A DNA stretch of 44,736 nt, taken from contig JAAVXR010000083.1 in the NCBI GenBank assembly GCA_022790755.1, positions 1-44,736 on the forward strand. The letters are read 5' to 3'. Shown here in pieces: positions 15,470-23,564 of this stretch. Source of the stretch: Hespellia sp. Its GTDB lineage: Bacteria > Bacillota > Clostridia > Lachnospirales > Lachnospiraceae. Position 1 is the first letter of the stretch. Every line of letters begins with the position of its first letter. Under the pieces are notes generated by a model. It made no database searches and was not told the DNA's origin. It was given only the letters and a program-made list of their open reading frames with translations. Both the position numbers and the translations under genes were made by a program.

Positions 15470-16630
15470 ATGAATATTACAAATGATATTAAATATGTAG
15501 GCGTAAATGACCATGATATTGATTTGTTTGAAGGACAATATGTCGTTGAAAACGGCATGGCATATAATTCCTATATCATTCTGGATGAAAAAATTGCCGT
15601 ATTCGACACCGTCGACGCACGTTTCACCCAAGAATGGCTGAACAACCTCAAAGATGTTCTGGGCACAAGACAACCAGATTACTTGATTGTACAGCATATG
15701 GAACCGGATCATTCCGCAAATATCATGAACTTCGTGCAAACATACAAAGATACAACCATTGTTGCCAGCGCAAAAGCATTTGTGATGATGAAGCAATTCT
15801 TCGGCACAGACTTTGCAGGACAACAGCTTATCGTAAAAGATGGTGATACCCTTTCCCTTGGCTCCCACACTCTGACTTTCATTGCCGCTGCAATGGTACA
15901 CTGGCCGGAAGTCATCGTAACTTATGACAGCAAGGATAAGGTTCTGTTCTCTGCAGACGGCTTTGGTAAATTCGGCGCTCTGGATGTGGAGGAAGACTGG
16001 GCCTGCGAAGCTCGCCGTTATTATGTCGGAATCGTAGGAAAATATGGTGTCCAGGTACAGAATCTGTTAAAGAAAGCCTCAGCGTTGGATATACAGACCA
16101 TTTGCCCACTGCACGGACCTGTCTTGACAGAAAACCTAGAATATTACATTGGACTTTACAATACATGGTCTTCTTATTCCGTGGAATCTGAAGGTGTCAT
16201 GATCGCCTACACTTCCGTTTACGGAAATACAAAGAAAGCCGTGGAAAAGCTTGCGGACGAACTGCGCGCAAAAGGCTGTCCTAAAGTTGTTGTAGCAGAT
16301 CTGGCCCGCGAAGATATGGCGGAAGCTGTGGAAGACGCATTTCGTTACGGCACACTGGTACTGGCTACCACGACTTACAACTCAGACATCTTCCCCTTCA
16401 TGCGTGAATTTATCAACCACCTGACAGAACGCAATTACCAAAACAGAACCATCGCCATGATTGAAAATGGCAGTTGGGCTTCCACCGCCGCTAAAGTAAT
16501 GACTAAAATGCTGGAAGGCTGCAAAAATATCACTTTTGCTGATACTACCGTCCATATCAAATCTGCCCTGAACGAAGAAAGCAGCGCAGAAGTGGTTGCC
16601 CTGGCCGAAGAATTATGCAGAAATTTCTAA
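15470..16630 (+). CDS. Flavodiiron protein (A-type, FprA-like), O2/NO reductase
   Basis: 386 aa. The beta-lactamase-like domain carries the diiron ligands: HMEPDH (His76, Glu78, Asp80, His81), His144 in AMVHWPE, Asp163 in SADGFGKFG and His215 in PLHGPVL. The C-terminal flavodoxin domain starts at VMIAYTSVYGNTKKAVEKLA (about residue 243) and holds FMN. These enzymes reduce oxygen to water or NO to N2O and protect anaerobes. AGAGGAGTGATTTC precedes the ATG at 15470, and the open frame upstream from 15311 is non-coding leader. There is no C-terminal rubredoxin domain, so electrons come from a separate carrier. Confidence 0.95.
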   Translation: MNITNDIKYVGVNDHDIDLFEGQYVVENGMAYNSYIILDEKIAVFDTVDARFTQEWLNNLKDVLGTRQPDYLIVQHMEPDHSANIMNFVQTYKDTTIVASAKAFVMMKQFFGTDFAGQQLIVKDGDTLSLGSHTLTFIAAAMVHWPEVIVTYDSKDKVLFSADGFGKFGALDVEEDWACEARRYYVGIVGKYGVQVQNLLKKASALDIQTICPLHGPVLTENLEYYIGLYNTWSSYSVESEGVMIAYTSVYGNTKKAVEKLADELRAKGCPKVVVADLAREDMAEAVEDAFRYGTLVLATTTYNSDIFPFMREFINHLTERNYQNRTIAMIENGSWASTAAKVMTKMLEGCKNITFADTTVHIKSALNEESSAEVVALAEELCRNF

Positions 16631-16687
16631 TACAGTATCCTTAGGACCTTTTTACTATTACAAATACCGCAACCGTACTCCAATAAG

Positions 16688-16933
16688 AGATTCAGTGAAA
16701 AAAGCTCCGGCCTTTTCTGCGTGCGGCGGTGAAAATTCGTATAAAAAAGAATCCCGGACAAACGACTGTTGCACGATGGAAATGAGACTCAAAAATCGTG
16801 GAAGCCTAAGCTGACATGATTTTCGCTCTCAGAGGCTCATTGAAATGCCCCGTGCAATGGAGTTCGTCCGGGATTCTTTTTTATACAAATTCTGCCGCAC
16901 GCAGAAAAGGCCAGAGCTTTTTTCGCCGAATCT
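16688..16933. repeat. Long imperfect hairpin with nested bidirectional terminator (hairpin element 2)
   Basis: About 246 bp form one continuous imperfect inverted repeat with arms of about 120 bp centred near 16807-16810. The arms are mostly identical: AGATTC(A/G), GAAAAAAGCTC, GGCCTTTTCTGCGTGCGGC and so on. The inner block is a perfect 21-bp match (16739-16759 with 16866-16886) that includes GAATCCCGG and an A6/T6 run, so it reads as a strong terminator in both directions. It fills the space between the convergent flavodiiron and phosphoesterase genes. It is far longer than a normal terminator. Short open frames here (for example 16845-17159) are palindrome artefacts. Confidence 0.88.
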
Positions 16934-16937
16934 TCCC

Positions 16938-17534
16938 CTACTCTTCAATCTCAAACACACATCTGTCATACGCATTGATAATCTGCGTGTCCTGATATTG
17001 GTCATACCGCTTATACTGCCGACCATAAGACATATGCACATGTCCATGGATGAAAAATTTCGGTCGATATTTTTCCATCAGTGCCACAAATGCCTGAAAT
17101 CCCTGATGCGGCAGATCCTTTCCATCATTGAGATGATAGGCCGGCGAATGTGTCACTAAAATATCAAACCCCTTTCTTTTTCTGAGCTGATACCAGAGAC
17201 GCTTTACTCTTCTTCTCATCTCCTGCTGCGTATACTGGTGTAATCCATTTTTATAGCGCATGGAACCGCCCAATCCCAGAATGCGCACTCCCCGATATAC
17301 GTAAATTTGATCCTCAATACACGTACAACCCTCCGGAGGCATTCTTTCATACCTGTCATCATGATTCCCATGAACATACAACACAGGCACTGTAGTCATA
17401 GTTACCAGAAAGGAGAGATATCGTGGATCTAGATCCCCACACGAAATAATTAAATCAATTCCTTCCAACTTGCTTTTCTCATAATGATCCCACAGATACG
17501 TGGACTCTTCATCTGCAATCGCAAGTATTTTCAT
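16938..17534 (-). CDS. Metallophosphoesterase (calcineurin-like)
   Basis: 198 aa. Two-metal phosphoesterase motifs: GD at 33-34 (ISCGDLD), GNHDD at 56-60, TH at 128-129 (LVTHSPAYH) and GHVH at 164-167. The usual first motif DxH is altered (IADEES), which may change metal site 1. The substrate is unknown. It begins 5 bp after the stop of the BMP-domain gene and closes the J-domain operon, with which it is surely co-transcribed. Confidence 0.88.
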   Translation of the reverse strand: MKILAIADEESTYLWDHYEKSKLEGIDLIISCGDLDPRYLSFLVTMTTVPVLYVHGNHDDRYERMPPEGCTCIEDQIYVYRGVRILGLGGSMRYKNGLHQYTQQEMRRRVKRLWYQLRKRKGFDILVTHSPAYHLNDGKDLPHQGFQAFVALMEKYRPKFFIHGHVHMSYGRQYKRYDQYQDTQIINAYDRCVFEIEE

Positions 17535-17539
17535 GAATA

Positions 17540-19453
17540 CTACAACCCTTTCTTTTTCTCAACTCCCTGCTGTAAAATGACAGGCTTTGCACGATCTTTT
17601 AATTCCTCATCTGTCGGAATGGAACCAACGACATTTTCTGCCAGCCAATCCATTTTCACGATTTCTTCCGGGGTAAGAACACGGTCAGGATCTCCCTGAA
17701 TCATACCGGTCTGAGAATACAAAACGCCTGCGAAAGGATTAAATTCACCGGAACTAATCGTATTTTTCAGAAGGTAAACCAACCGCTTTGTGCCGATTGG
17801 AAGATTCTCCGAACAAACAATATCAACAACACCTGCCGACATTCCCCACCAATAGTTAATCGCCTTTTTAGAAGACGAAGAATCATCATATTTCCAGGTA
17901 CCATCCATGATCGTCCGGATCAATCGTTCATAAAATTTCCCCCAATGCCACAATGGCATTGCAAGATTCCGAATCTGCTCCCCTTCTCTGTGATAAATTC
18001 CAAAAAATCTGGTTGCTTCCTCCGGTGATCCCATATCCTTTCCAGATACGCAAGATGGGTCGATCTCCCGAATCTTCTCTATTATATTACCCGTTTTTAG
18101 TGAAGACCATTCCAAATAAACTTTTGCACGTGGATTTACCATTCTCGCACCGAGCGCAAATGCATTGATATTTGCAATTGCGCCATAAATCGGATAGTCT
18201 TCTATATATACAAGTCGATCATTCTCTGCCATTGCTCCCGCAATCGCTCCCATCAGGAATTTTGCCTCATGCATCCGCGCATAGTAGGTTCGTATATAAC
18301 GATGCGAAGTATTCAGCGAACAATTCAGAATCCGGACACTTGGATTCTCAATTGCCGCTTTGACACTTGCCTGAACAAACGCGGGTGTTGTCGTAAAAAT
18401 AATATTACATCCGGCTTCCACCGCCTGGTTCAATACTGCATCTACATTGTCCTTTGTCACATTTTCATAACAAATCGTACTAACCTCATCCGGAAAAGTC
18501 TGTTCCAGATGAAGTTTTCCCAACTCGTGTGCATAAATCCAAGCCGATGAAGACGGCGTTTTCTCATAAACAAACGCAATTTTCAATTTCGGGGACGCCA
18601 ATGGAAGTAGCCGACTTAAAATTGGTTTCTTCTCCGGCGTCGGATTCATTTTCAAACTGATTTCCTCATCTTCTTCTAACAGTTTAAACTCTTCCCAACT
18701 CTTCAAAATCAATTTTTTTAATTCACTGGTCGATTTTTCAGAAAGCTTTTGGTAATCATACACCGCAATAAATGACAAGAACGCGTCTCCAGGCGTAATT
18801 GATAACTTCTTCCCGCCAGCCGCAATAAATTCTTTACTAAACTGCGTATAAATAGAGCTAAACTCCTGCCGTTCCTCCATGCTCCATTCTTCTTCTAATC
18901 CTTTTCCAACCGCTTTCTGAAGTTTCGCAAAACTTCCCGTGTGAGAGAACCAGATATAATTAATCGAGGTCAATTTATAAAAATCTAGAAATTCATAATA
19001 GATTTTGTTTTCTTTTTCTTCTGTCGGTTTGGGAATCAACCGAGTTACAATCGCAGGAACCAGAACCACCCCAAAAAACTTCATGACGCTGACTCTCTTG
19101 TTCCCTTCCTCCACATAAAACTTATTCATGTATTCGTAGGCTTTTATTGGATCTCGAATCCCCTCGTCCAAATGACTTTCACTCAGTGCGATCCATTTTG
19201 CGGCAAATTCCGAGGTATCCTTTAAAATCGGCATAAAATTTCCTGCGAAAGCATTTCCTCTTCCCCATGTTTTTGTACCCACAATCTGATCAATCGGAAC
19301 CTGTACTAATCCTAAGGATTCTTCCGAATAGGAGCCTTTTGACGGCAGTATATCATCTAAAACCGGAAGTACAGGCCGTTCTCCCCGCAACATGCGCGTC
19401 TGATAATCCCGCTTCCCCAACTTATATGCATGACAATAATCTTCTAACGACAT
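17540..19453 (-). CDS. Cytosolic protein with ParB-like N-terminal region and BMP/PnrA-type ligand-binding domain
   Basis: 637 aa. The C-terminal half, from about SPKLKIAFVYEKTPSSSAWIYAHELG, is a BMP-family (PnrA/Med-like) domain of the kind used for nucleosides in ABC importers, with FTTTPAFVQASVKAAIENPSVRILNCS and YYARMHEAKFLMGAIAGAMA. There is no signal peptide or lipobox, so it stays in the cytoplasm. The front ~270 residues include VPIDQIVGTKTWGRGNAFAGNF and FYVEEGNKRVSVMKFFGV, reminiscent of ParB/sulfiredoxin-like folds. A role as an intracellular ligand sensor is likely but unproven. The start at 19451-19453 follows GGTGGAGGAAGTT. It sits between the J-domain gene and the phosphoesterase in one operon. 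Confidence 0.8.
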   Translation of the reverse strand: MSLEDYCHAYKLGKRDYQTRMLRGERPVLPVLDDILPSKGSYSEESLGLVQVPIDQIVGTKTWGRGNAFAGNFMPILKDTSEFAAKWIALSESHLDEGIRDPIKAYEYMNKFYVEEGNKRVSVMKFFGVVLVPAIVTRLIPKPTEEKENKIYYEFLDFYKLTSINYIWFSHTGSFAKLQKAVGKGLEEEWSMEERQEFSSIYTQFSKEFIAAGGKKLSITPGDAFLSFIAVYDYQKLSEKSTSELKKLILKSWEEFKLLEEDEEISLKMNPTPEKKPILSRLLPLASPKLKIAFVYEKTPSSSAWIYAHELGKLHLEQTFPDEVSTICYENVTKDNVDAVLNQAVEAGCNIIFTTTPAFVQASVKAAIENPSVRILNCSLNTSHRYIRTYYARMHEAKFLMGAIAGAMAENDRLVYIEDYPIYGAIANINAFALGARMVNPRAKVYLEWSSLKTGNIIEKIREIDPSCVSGKDMGSPEEATRFFGIYHREGEQIRNLAMPLWHWGKFYERLIRTIMDGTWKYDDSSSSKKAINYWWGMSAGVVDIVCSENLPIGTKRLVYLLKNTISSGEFNPFAGVLYSQTGMIQGDPDRVLTPEEIVKMDWLAENVVGSIPTDEELKDRAKPVILQQGVEKKKGL

Positions 19454-19483
19454 AACTTCCTCCACCCGTTGTCTTGTTATACG

Positions 19484-20131
19484 CTATAAATATGTTCCAC
19501 CACCGGGCGTACCACAGCAAACGCCGCCACCGCATGTATAGCAGATCAGATTCGCGATACATAAATTGACACAATACGTACTTCCGCCCATCATCGGGAA
19601 TCCATACATACTCTGTCTCGCCCTGTACCTGTTGCTCCCGCTCTCCAAATTCTGCAGAAACATACGATATTGTATATTACCCGGCTCCATCTGAACAGCC
19701 TTTCTCGCATGTTCCAGTGCATTTACTGTGTTTCCCAACCCCGCATTGGCAACCGCACTGTAAAAGAACCAGATGGAACTTCTCGCAGACATATGATTCA
19801 ACACATTCAAAGCTTCCTTATAATGTCCACTATTAATATAATTTGCTGCCGCTCGGATATGCGTATCGGCCTCACTCTCATTTCCGCCTTGCGCACCTGC
19901 AGACGAAAAACCTCCAAAAGGATTTCCATAGGAGTTCCCGTACTCCCGCTCCTTCATAATCTGATCATAAGCCTGTTGCACCTCTTTAAATTTTGCTTCC
20001 GCCTTTTCCTTATCTGGATTATTAATATTCGCATCCGGATGGTACTTTCTACTTAATTGCCTATATGCTTTCTTTATCTCTTCGTCAGAAACATCCCTCG
20101 ATATTCCCAACACACTGTATGGATCGACCAT
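19484..20131 (-). CDS. J-domain (DnaJ-type) protein with TPR-like middle and Cys-rich tail
   Basis: 215 aa. The N-terminal J domain [31 protein letters not shown] has the HPD triad at 31-33, which stimulates DnaK ATPase. The middle has helical repeats ([53 protein letters not shown]) like TPRs. The tail is rich in Cys and Gly ([21 protein letters not shown]) and may bind metal or be membrane-associated. It is not a classical DnaJ, lacking the zinc-finger and substrate domains. It is followed 30 bp later by the ParB/BMP-domain gene. Confidence 0.88.
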   Translation of the reverse strand: MVDPYSVLGISRDVSDEEIKKAYRQLSRKYHPDANINNPDKEKAEAKFKEVQQAYDQIMKEREYGNSYGNPFGGFSSAGAQGGNESEADTHIRAAANYINSGHYKEALNVLNHMSARSSIWFFYSAVANAGLGNTVNALEHARKAVQMEPGNIQYRMFLQNLESGSNRYRARQSMYGFPMMGGSTYCVNLCIANLICYTCGGGVCCGTPGGGTYL

Positions 20132-20259
20132 CTTACTTTCGTTTCTTCCCTTCTATCTCTATCACAATCACCGATTCTACTCTATAATTGTCCCGAAATC
20201 CAGAATACACCACATTTTATAAAATGTCTATACGCGGAAAGCATTCCTGTACTGTCCCA

Positions 20260-20655
20260 TCAGCTTTTTTTCACAAAAGTCTCATTGCATTTTGGACAAC
20301 GAATTTCGATCTTTCCTTTTCCCCTCGGAATTCGAATCTTTTGCTTACAGCTTGGACATTTGTATATATGATATTGCCGAATCTGTCCCAATCGACGCTT
20401 CCATCCAGCAAATTTACATCGCAGTTTATATGTCTTCTTCAGAAATAGTTGATTCTCTGCGGAGCGTTTCGCATAATCCTTTGAAAACATACGAAAATAT
20501 GCAAAGATAATAAAAACCCATGCCAGCAAATATAAACTTCTGACTTTGCTGATCGACGACAAACATGCCACTATCACTCCCGTGATGACCAGAAACTTTG
20601 TCAATGAATCTGCCCCATACCGGCCCTGCATAAAACGAATAAATTTTTCTTTCAT
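20260..20655 (-). CDS. Small membrane protein with C-terminal zinc ribbon
   Basis: 131 aa. A basic N-terminus is followed by two hydrophobic segments (FLVITGVIVACLSSIS and LYLLAWVFIIFAYFRMF), a basic stretch, then a two-knuckle zinc ribbon, YKCPSCKQKIRIPRGKGKIEIRCPKCNETF, with four Cys. The function is unknown. It is the first gene of the J-domain operon, with 128 bp before the next gene, so it may also have a separate message. Confidence 0.75.
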   Translation of the reverse strand: MKEKFIRFMQGRYGADSLTKFLVITGVIVACLSSISKVRSLYLLAWVFIIFAYFRMFSKDYAKRSAENQLFLKKTYKLRCKFAGWKRRLGQIRQYHIYKCPSCKQKIRIPRGKGKIEIRCPKCNETFVKKS

Positions 20656-20760
20656 AATTGTATCTTCCCTCTCTTTTGAATCAAGATATTAGAGTTATTC
20701 TCTTCTTTCTGAAGACAAAAGTCAAGTATAGATTTCTAAAATTAGTATGAACTAAACCGG

Positions 20761-20789
20761 TTGATAAAACCTAACAGCCGTTTTATAAT
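20761..20789 (+). promoter_or_regulatory. Promoter of the debranching-enzyme gene
   Basis: TTGATA (20761-20766), 17-bp spacer, perfect TATAAT (20784-20789), giving a leader of about 75 nt before the ATG at 20870. An AGGGAGG ribosome site lies near 20851-20857. Confidence 0.8.
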
Positions 20790-20869
20790 AAATATTAGCA
20801 AAACATTTCTAAAACCCATGTTTTTACAAGATATCATATCATTAAGCAAAAAGGGAGGATTGTCTCATA

Positions 20870-22999
20870 ATGAAGGAAACGAACCCTGTTGTAACACATC
20901 ATACTGTTACAAAAAAGGAAAAAGCACAGATGCTGGAAGCGCTCCCCCGCTCGATTCATTTGATTCCTCTGGACTATATCGACGGTTTCGAAGTGCGTCC
21001 TGGTTTCTATGAAATCAACGGCGCAACAGCCATCCCAGGAGGTGTCAATTTTACCGTATATTCTCAGGGCGCTACATCTATTGAATTACTACTGTTTCAC
21101 CGGACAGAAGAAGAACCCTACGCGATACTTCCATTTCCCAAGCATTACCGGATTGGCAATGTATATTCTATGATCGTATTCAAACTGAACATTGAAGAAT
21201 TTGAATACGCTTACCGGGTAGACGGCCCCTACGATCCGAAAAAGGGACTGATCTTTAATCGCAACAAATATCTTCTGGACCCCTATGCCAAAGCAGTCAC
21301 CGGTCAGAGTCAGTGGGGCGCTACATCTCCCCGAGGTCAGCATTACAAAGCACGTGTAGTCAAAGACGATTTTGACTGGGAAGATATGGAACAGCCATTA
21401 CTTCCGATGGAAGATTTGATCATTTATGAACTTCACGTCCGCGGATTTACCAAACACGAATCTTCCGGTGTGTTGCATCCCGGAACTTTTGCCGGTCTCA
21501 TGGAAAAACTACCTTATCTGTTGGAACTCGGTGTAAATGTCGTTGAACTGATGCCAATTTTTGAATTCGACGAAATGCAGGATTATCGAGAAGTAGACGG
21601 TGAAAAGCTATATAACTACTGGGGATATAACACGGTAAGTTTCTTTTCTCCAAATACCAGTTATACCGCCCAGAAGGAATACAATCGTGAGGGAAACGAA
21701 CTAAAAGAGTTGATACAAACCTTCAATCAACATGGAATCGAAGTATATCTTGATGTTGTTTTCAATCATACGGCAGAGGGCAATGAAAATGGACCATTTT
21801 TCTCTTTCAAAGGTTTTGACAACAATATATATTATATGTTGACTCCAGACGGATATTACTATAATTTTAGCGGATGCGGTAATTCTCTGAACTGTAACCA
21901 TCCCATTGTGCGACAGATGATTCTGGATTGTCTGCGCTACTGGGTAACCACCTACCGTGTCAATGGATTCCGATTTGATTTGGCGTCCATATTAGGGCGA
22001 AATGAAGACGGATCACCAATGAATGAACCACCTCTTTTGCAGGCACTCGCTTTCGATCCAATACTGGGCGATGTGAAGCTTATCGCTGAAGCTTGGGATG
22101 CGGATGGATTGTATCAGGTGGGCACATTCCCTTCCTGGAATCGTTGGGCGGAATGGAACGGAAGATATCGGGACGACATGCGCCGTTATATCAAAGGAGA
22201 TGGCGGCATGGCCCAGGCCGCTGCTCTGCGAATGATTGGCTCCAAGGATATTTACGAAGTCCATCATCGAAAAAATGCTTCCGTAAACTTCATCACATGC
22301 CATGACGGATTTACTCTTTACGATCTATACTCATATAATGAAAAGCATAACATGAAAAATGGCTGGAATAACAGCGATGGTTCTTCAGACAACAACAGTT
22401 GGAACTGCGGAATAGAAGGAGACACCGAAAATCCAGCGGTTATGGCTCTAAGGCGACGGATGATTCGCAATGCATTTACATTGCTCATGTGCAGCAGAGG
22501 CATCCCTATGTTTCTTGCCGGTGACGAATTCTGCAACACACAATTTGGCAATAACAACGCTTACTGCCAGGATAACATCACTTCCTGGCTGAATTGGGAA
22601 CTTCTGGAGAAAAACAAAGACATGTTCTATTTCTTCCAATATATGATTCGTTTCCGCAAGGAGCACCGTCTCCTGCGTACCAATATCAGCAATGGAGCGA
22701 ATGGCCTGCCAGATGTCAGTTTCCACGGCATCGCCCCTTGGTGTGAAGGCTTTTCCAGTCAAGATAGATATGTCGGCGTCATGTTTGCCGGACAGGAAAA
22801 AGACACCGGCCCGCAAGCGATTTACATTGCTTCGAATGCTTATTGGGAATCCTTGGATATTACCTTACCGAAACTTCCAGAGTCCATGTGCTGGAATCTC
22901 TGTGTGAATACCTGGGTGGAAGAACAGAATGTCTATCCTCTCGACAATGATGCGATTACCGTTCCCCCCAGAAGCGTGATGGTATTTGTGGGTAAATAA
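20870..22999 (+). CDS. Glycogen-debranching enzyme (isoamylase / GlgX type, GH13)
   Basis: 709 aa. An N-terminal CBM48-like beta-sandwich (GGVNFTVYSQGATSIELLLFHR) is followed by a GH13 barrel with DVVFNHTAEG, nucleophile Asp370 in GFRFDLASIL, acid/base Glu407 in IAEAWDADG and Asp479 in CHDGFT. The region LYNYWGYNTVSFFSPNTSY and the double PMNEPPLL/GTFPSWNRWAEWNGRYRDD blocks mark the isoamylase/GlgX group, which hydrolyses alpha-1,6 branches of glycogen or limit dextrins in the cytosol. No signal peptide is present. It has its own promoter and a strong terminator, so it is monocistronic. Confidence 0.92.
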   Translation: MKETNPVVTHHTVTKKEKAQMLEALPRSIHLIPLDYIDGFEVRPGFYEINGATAIPGGVNFTVYSQGATSIELLLFHRTEEEPYAILPFPKHYRIGNVYSMIVFKLNIEEFEYAYRVDGPYDPKKGLIFNRNKYLLDPYAKAVTGQSQWGATSPRGQHYKARVVKDDFDWEDMEQPLLPMEDLIIYELHVRGFTKHESSGVLHPGTFAGLMEKLPYLLELGVNVVELMPIFEFDEMQDYREVDGEKLYNYWGYNTVSFFSPNTSYTAQKEYNREGNELKELIQTFNQHGIEVYLDVVFNHTAEGNENGPFFSFKGFDNNIYYMLTPDGYYYNFSGCGNSLNCNHPIVRQMILDCLRYWVTTYRVNGFRFDLASILGRNEDGSPMNEPPLLQALAFDPILGDVKLIAEAWDADGLYQVGTFPSWNRWAEWNGRYRDDMRRYIKGDGGMAQAAALRMIGSKDIYEVHHRKNASVNFITCHDGFTLYDLYSYNEKHNMKNGWNNSDGSSDNNSWNCGIEGDTENPAVMALRRRMIRNAFTLLMCSRGIPMFLAGDEFCNTQFGNNNAYCQDNITSWLNWELLEKNKDMFYFFQYMIRFRKEHRLLRTNISNGANGLPDVSFHGIAPWCEGFSSQDRYVGVMFAGQEKDTGPQAIYIASNAYWESLDITLPKLPESMCWNLCVNTWVEEQNVYPLDNDAITVPPRSVMVFVGK

Positions 23000-23015
23000 A
23001 ATATATAGAATACAG

Positions 23016-23051
23016 TATAATGCCGGGTGTTTTGAACCCGGCATTATATTT
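23016..23051 (+). terminator. Terminator of the debranching-enzyme gene
   Basis: A perfect 13-bp stem (23016-23028 with 23036-23048), loop GTTTTGA and a following TTT lie 16 bp after the stop codon. The core is TGCCGGGT / ACCCGGCA. Confidence 0.85.
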
Positions 23052-23180
23052 GGCGAGATATCACTCAACATATATCTCTGATGAATCATTTTTCCACAAA
23101 AAAACGACATAGCTTACACAAACTACACCGTTTTAAAAAACAATTCTAATACCGTCTGATAAGTTCGACGACCAAGAATT

Positions 23181-23209
23181 TATGCTGCCTATTCGGCAGC
23201 ATACTTTTC
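23181..23209. terminator. Hairpin downstream of tRNA-Ala
   Basis: TATGCTGCC and GGCAGCATA form a 9-bp stem with a 5-base loop, just past the 3' end of the tRNA (reverse strand). The T run is better on the forward strand (CTTTTC), so direction is uncertain. Confidence 0.5.
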
Positions 23210-23217
23210 AAAGTAAA

Positions 23218-23290
23218 TGGAGTATACGGGATTCGAACCCGTGGCCTCAACAATGCGAATGTTGCGCGCTCCCAACTGCGCTAATACCCC
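23218..23290 (-). tRNA. tRNA-Ala (anticodon CGC)
   Basis: A 73-nt cloverleaf on the reverse strand. The acceptor GGGGTAT pairs with ATACTCC (one G-T), the D arm is GCGCAGTTGGGAGCGC, the anticodon stem CAACA/TGTTG encloses the loop TTCGCAT (anticodon CGC, codon GCG), and the T loop is GGGTTCGAATCCC. The CCA end is not encoded. A TATAAT box on the reverse strand (23299-23304) lies 9 bp upstream. Confidence 0.93.
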
Positions 23291-23373
23291 ATAAAAAAAT
23301 TATAGCACAAAATGTCAGAATAGGAAATAACTTTAAATATAAATATTACGCAAACATCAATTCAAAGGATTTG

Positions 23374-23402
23374 TTGCACTTTCGAAGCATCTGCACTATA
23401 CT
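23374..23402 (+). promoter_or_regulatory. Sigma-A promoter of the candidate small RNA
   Basis: TTGCAC (23374-23379), exactly 17 bp, TATACT (23397-23402). No reading frame follows; instead a stable folded segment begins at the expected transcription start, about 23409. Confidence 0.7.
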
Positions 23403-23408
23403 GAATAT

Positions 23409-23520
23409 AGATTACTGGTTCCGGGAGGAGTGCGGTATCGCCCGTACAGCCGGTGTCTAAGCTCAACTATATGAATATCCCTTAGAAACACGCGGCTGCC
23501 GGTAATCTATTTTCTTTTTC
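23409..23520 (+). ncRNA. Candidate structured small RNA (~110 nt), unknown family
   Basis: A 5'-3' closing stem pairs ATAGATTACTGG (23407-23418) with CCGGTAATCTAT (23499-23510) and is followed by TTTCTTTTTC, so the RNA would end as its own terminator. Inside are a long stem (CAGCCGGTGTCTAAG from 23447 with CTTAGAAACACGCGGCTG, 23481-23498) and a small hairpin (TGCGG/CCGTA, about 23431-23446), forming a three-way junction. A sigma-A promoter is placed correctly upstream. I do not recognise it: the SRP core GGAAGGAAGCAGC is missing, and it is too short for 6S RNA or tmRNA. It lies between tRNA-Ala and the G1P dehydrogenase-like gene, opposite to both. Confidence 0.65.
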
Positions 23521-23564
23521 TCTCTTCCTGTCATTCGCCTCAGATTCCTGACGAATAGCTCCCA

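Noticed and set aside
16845-17159. Forward open frame of 104 codons overlapping hairpin element 2 and the phosphoesterase gene
   Set aside because: It is antisense to the well-supported metallophosphoesterase and begins inside the palindrome.
23409-23520. Identification of the small RNA as SRP RNA or 6S RNA
   Set aside because: The SRP S-domain core GGAAGGAAGCAGC is absent, and the length (~110 nt) is too short for 6S RNA.
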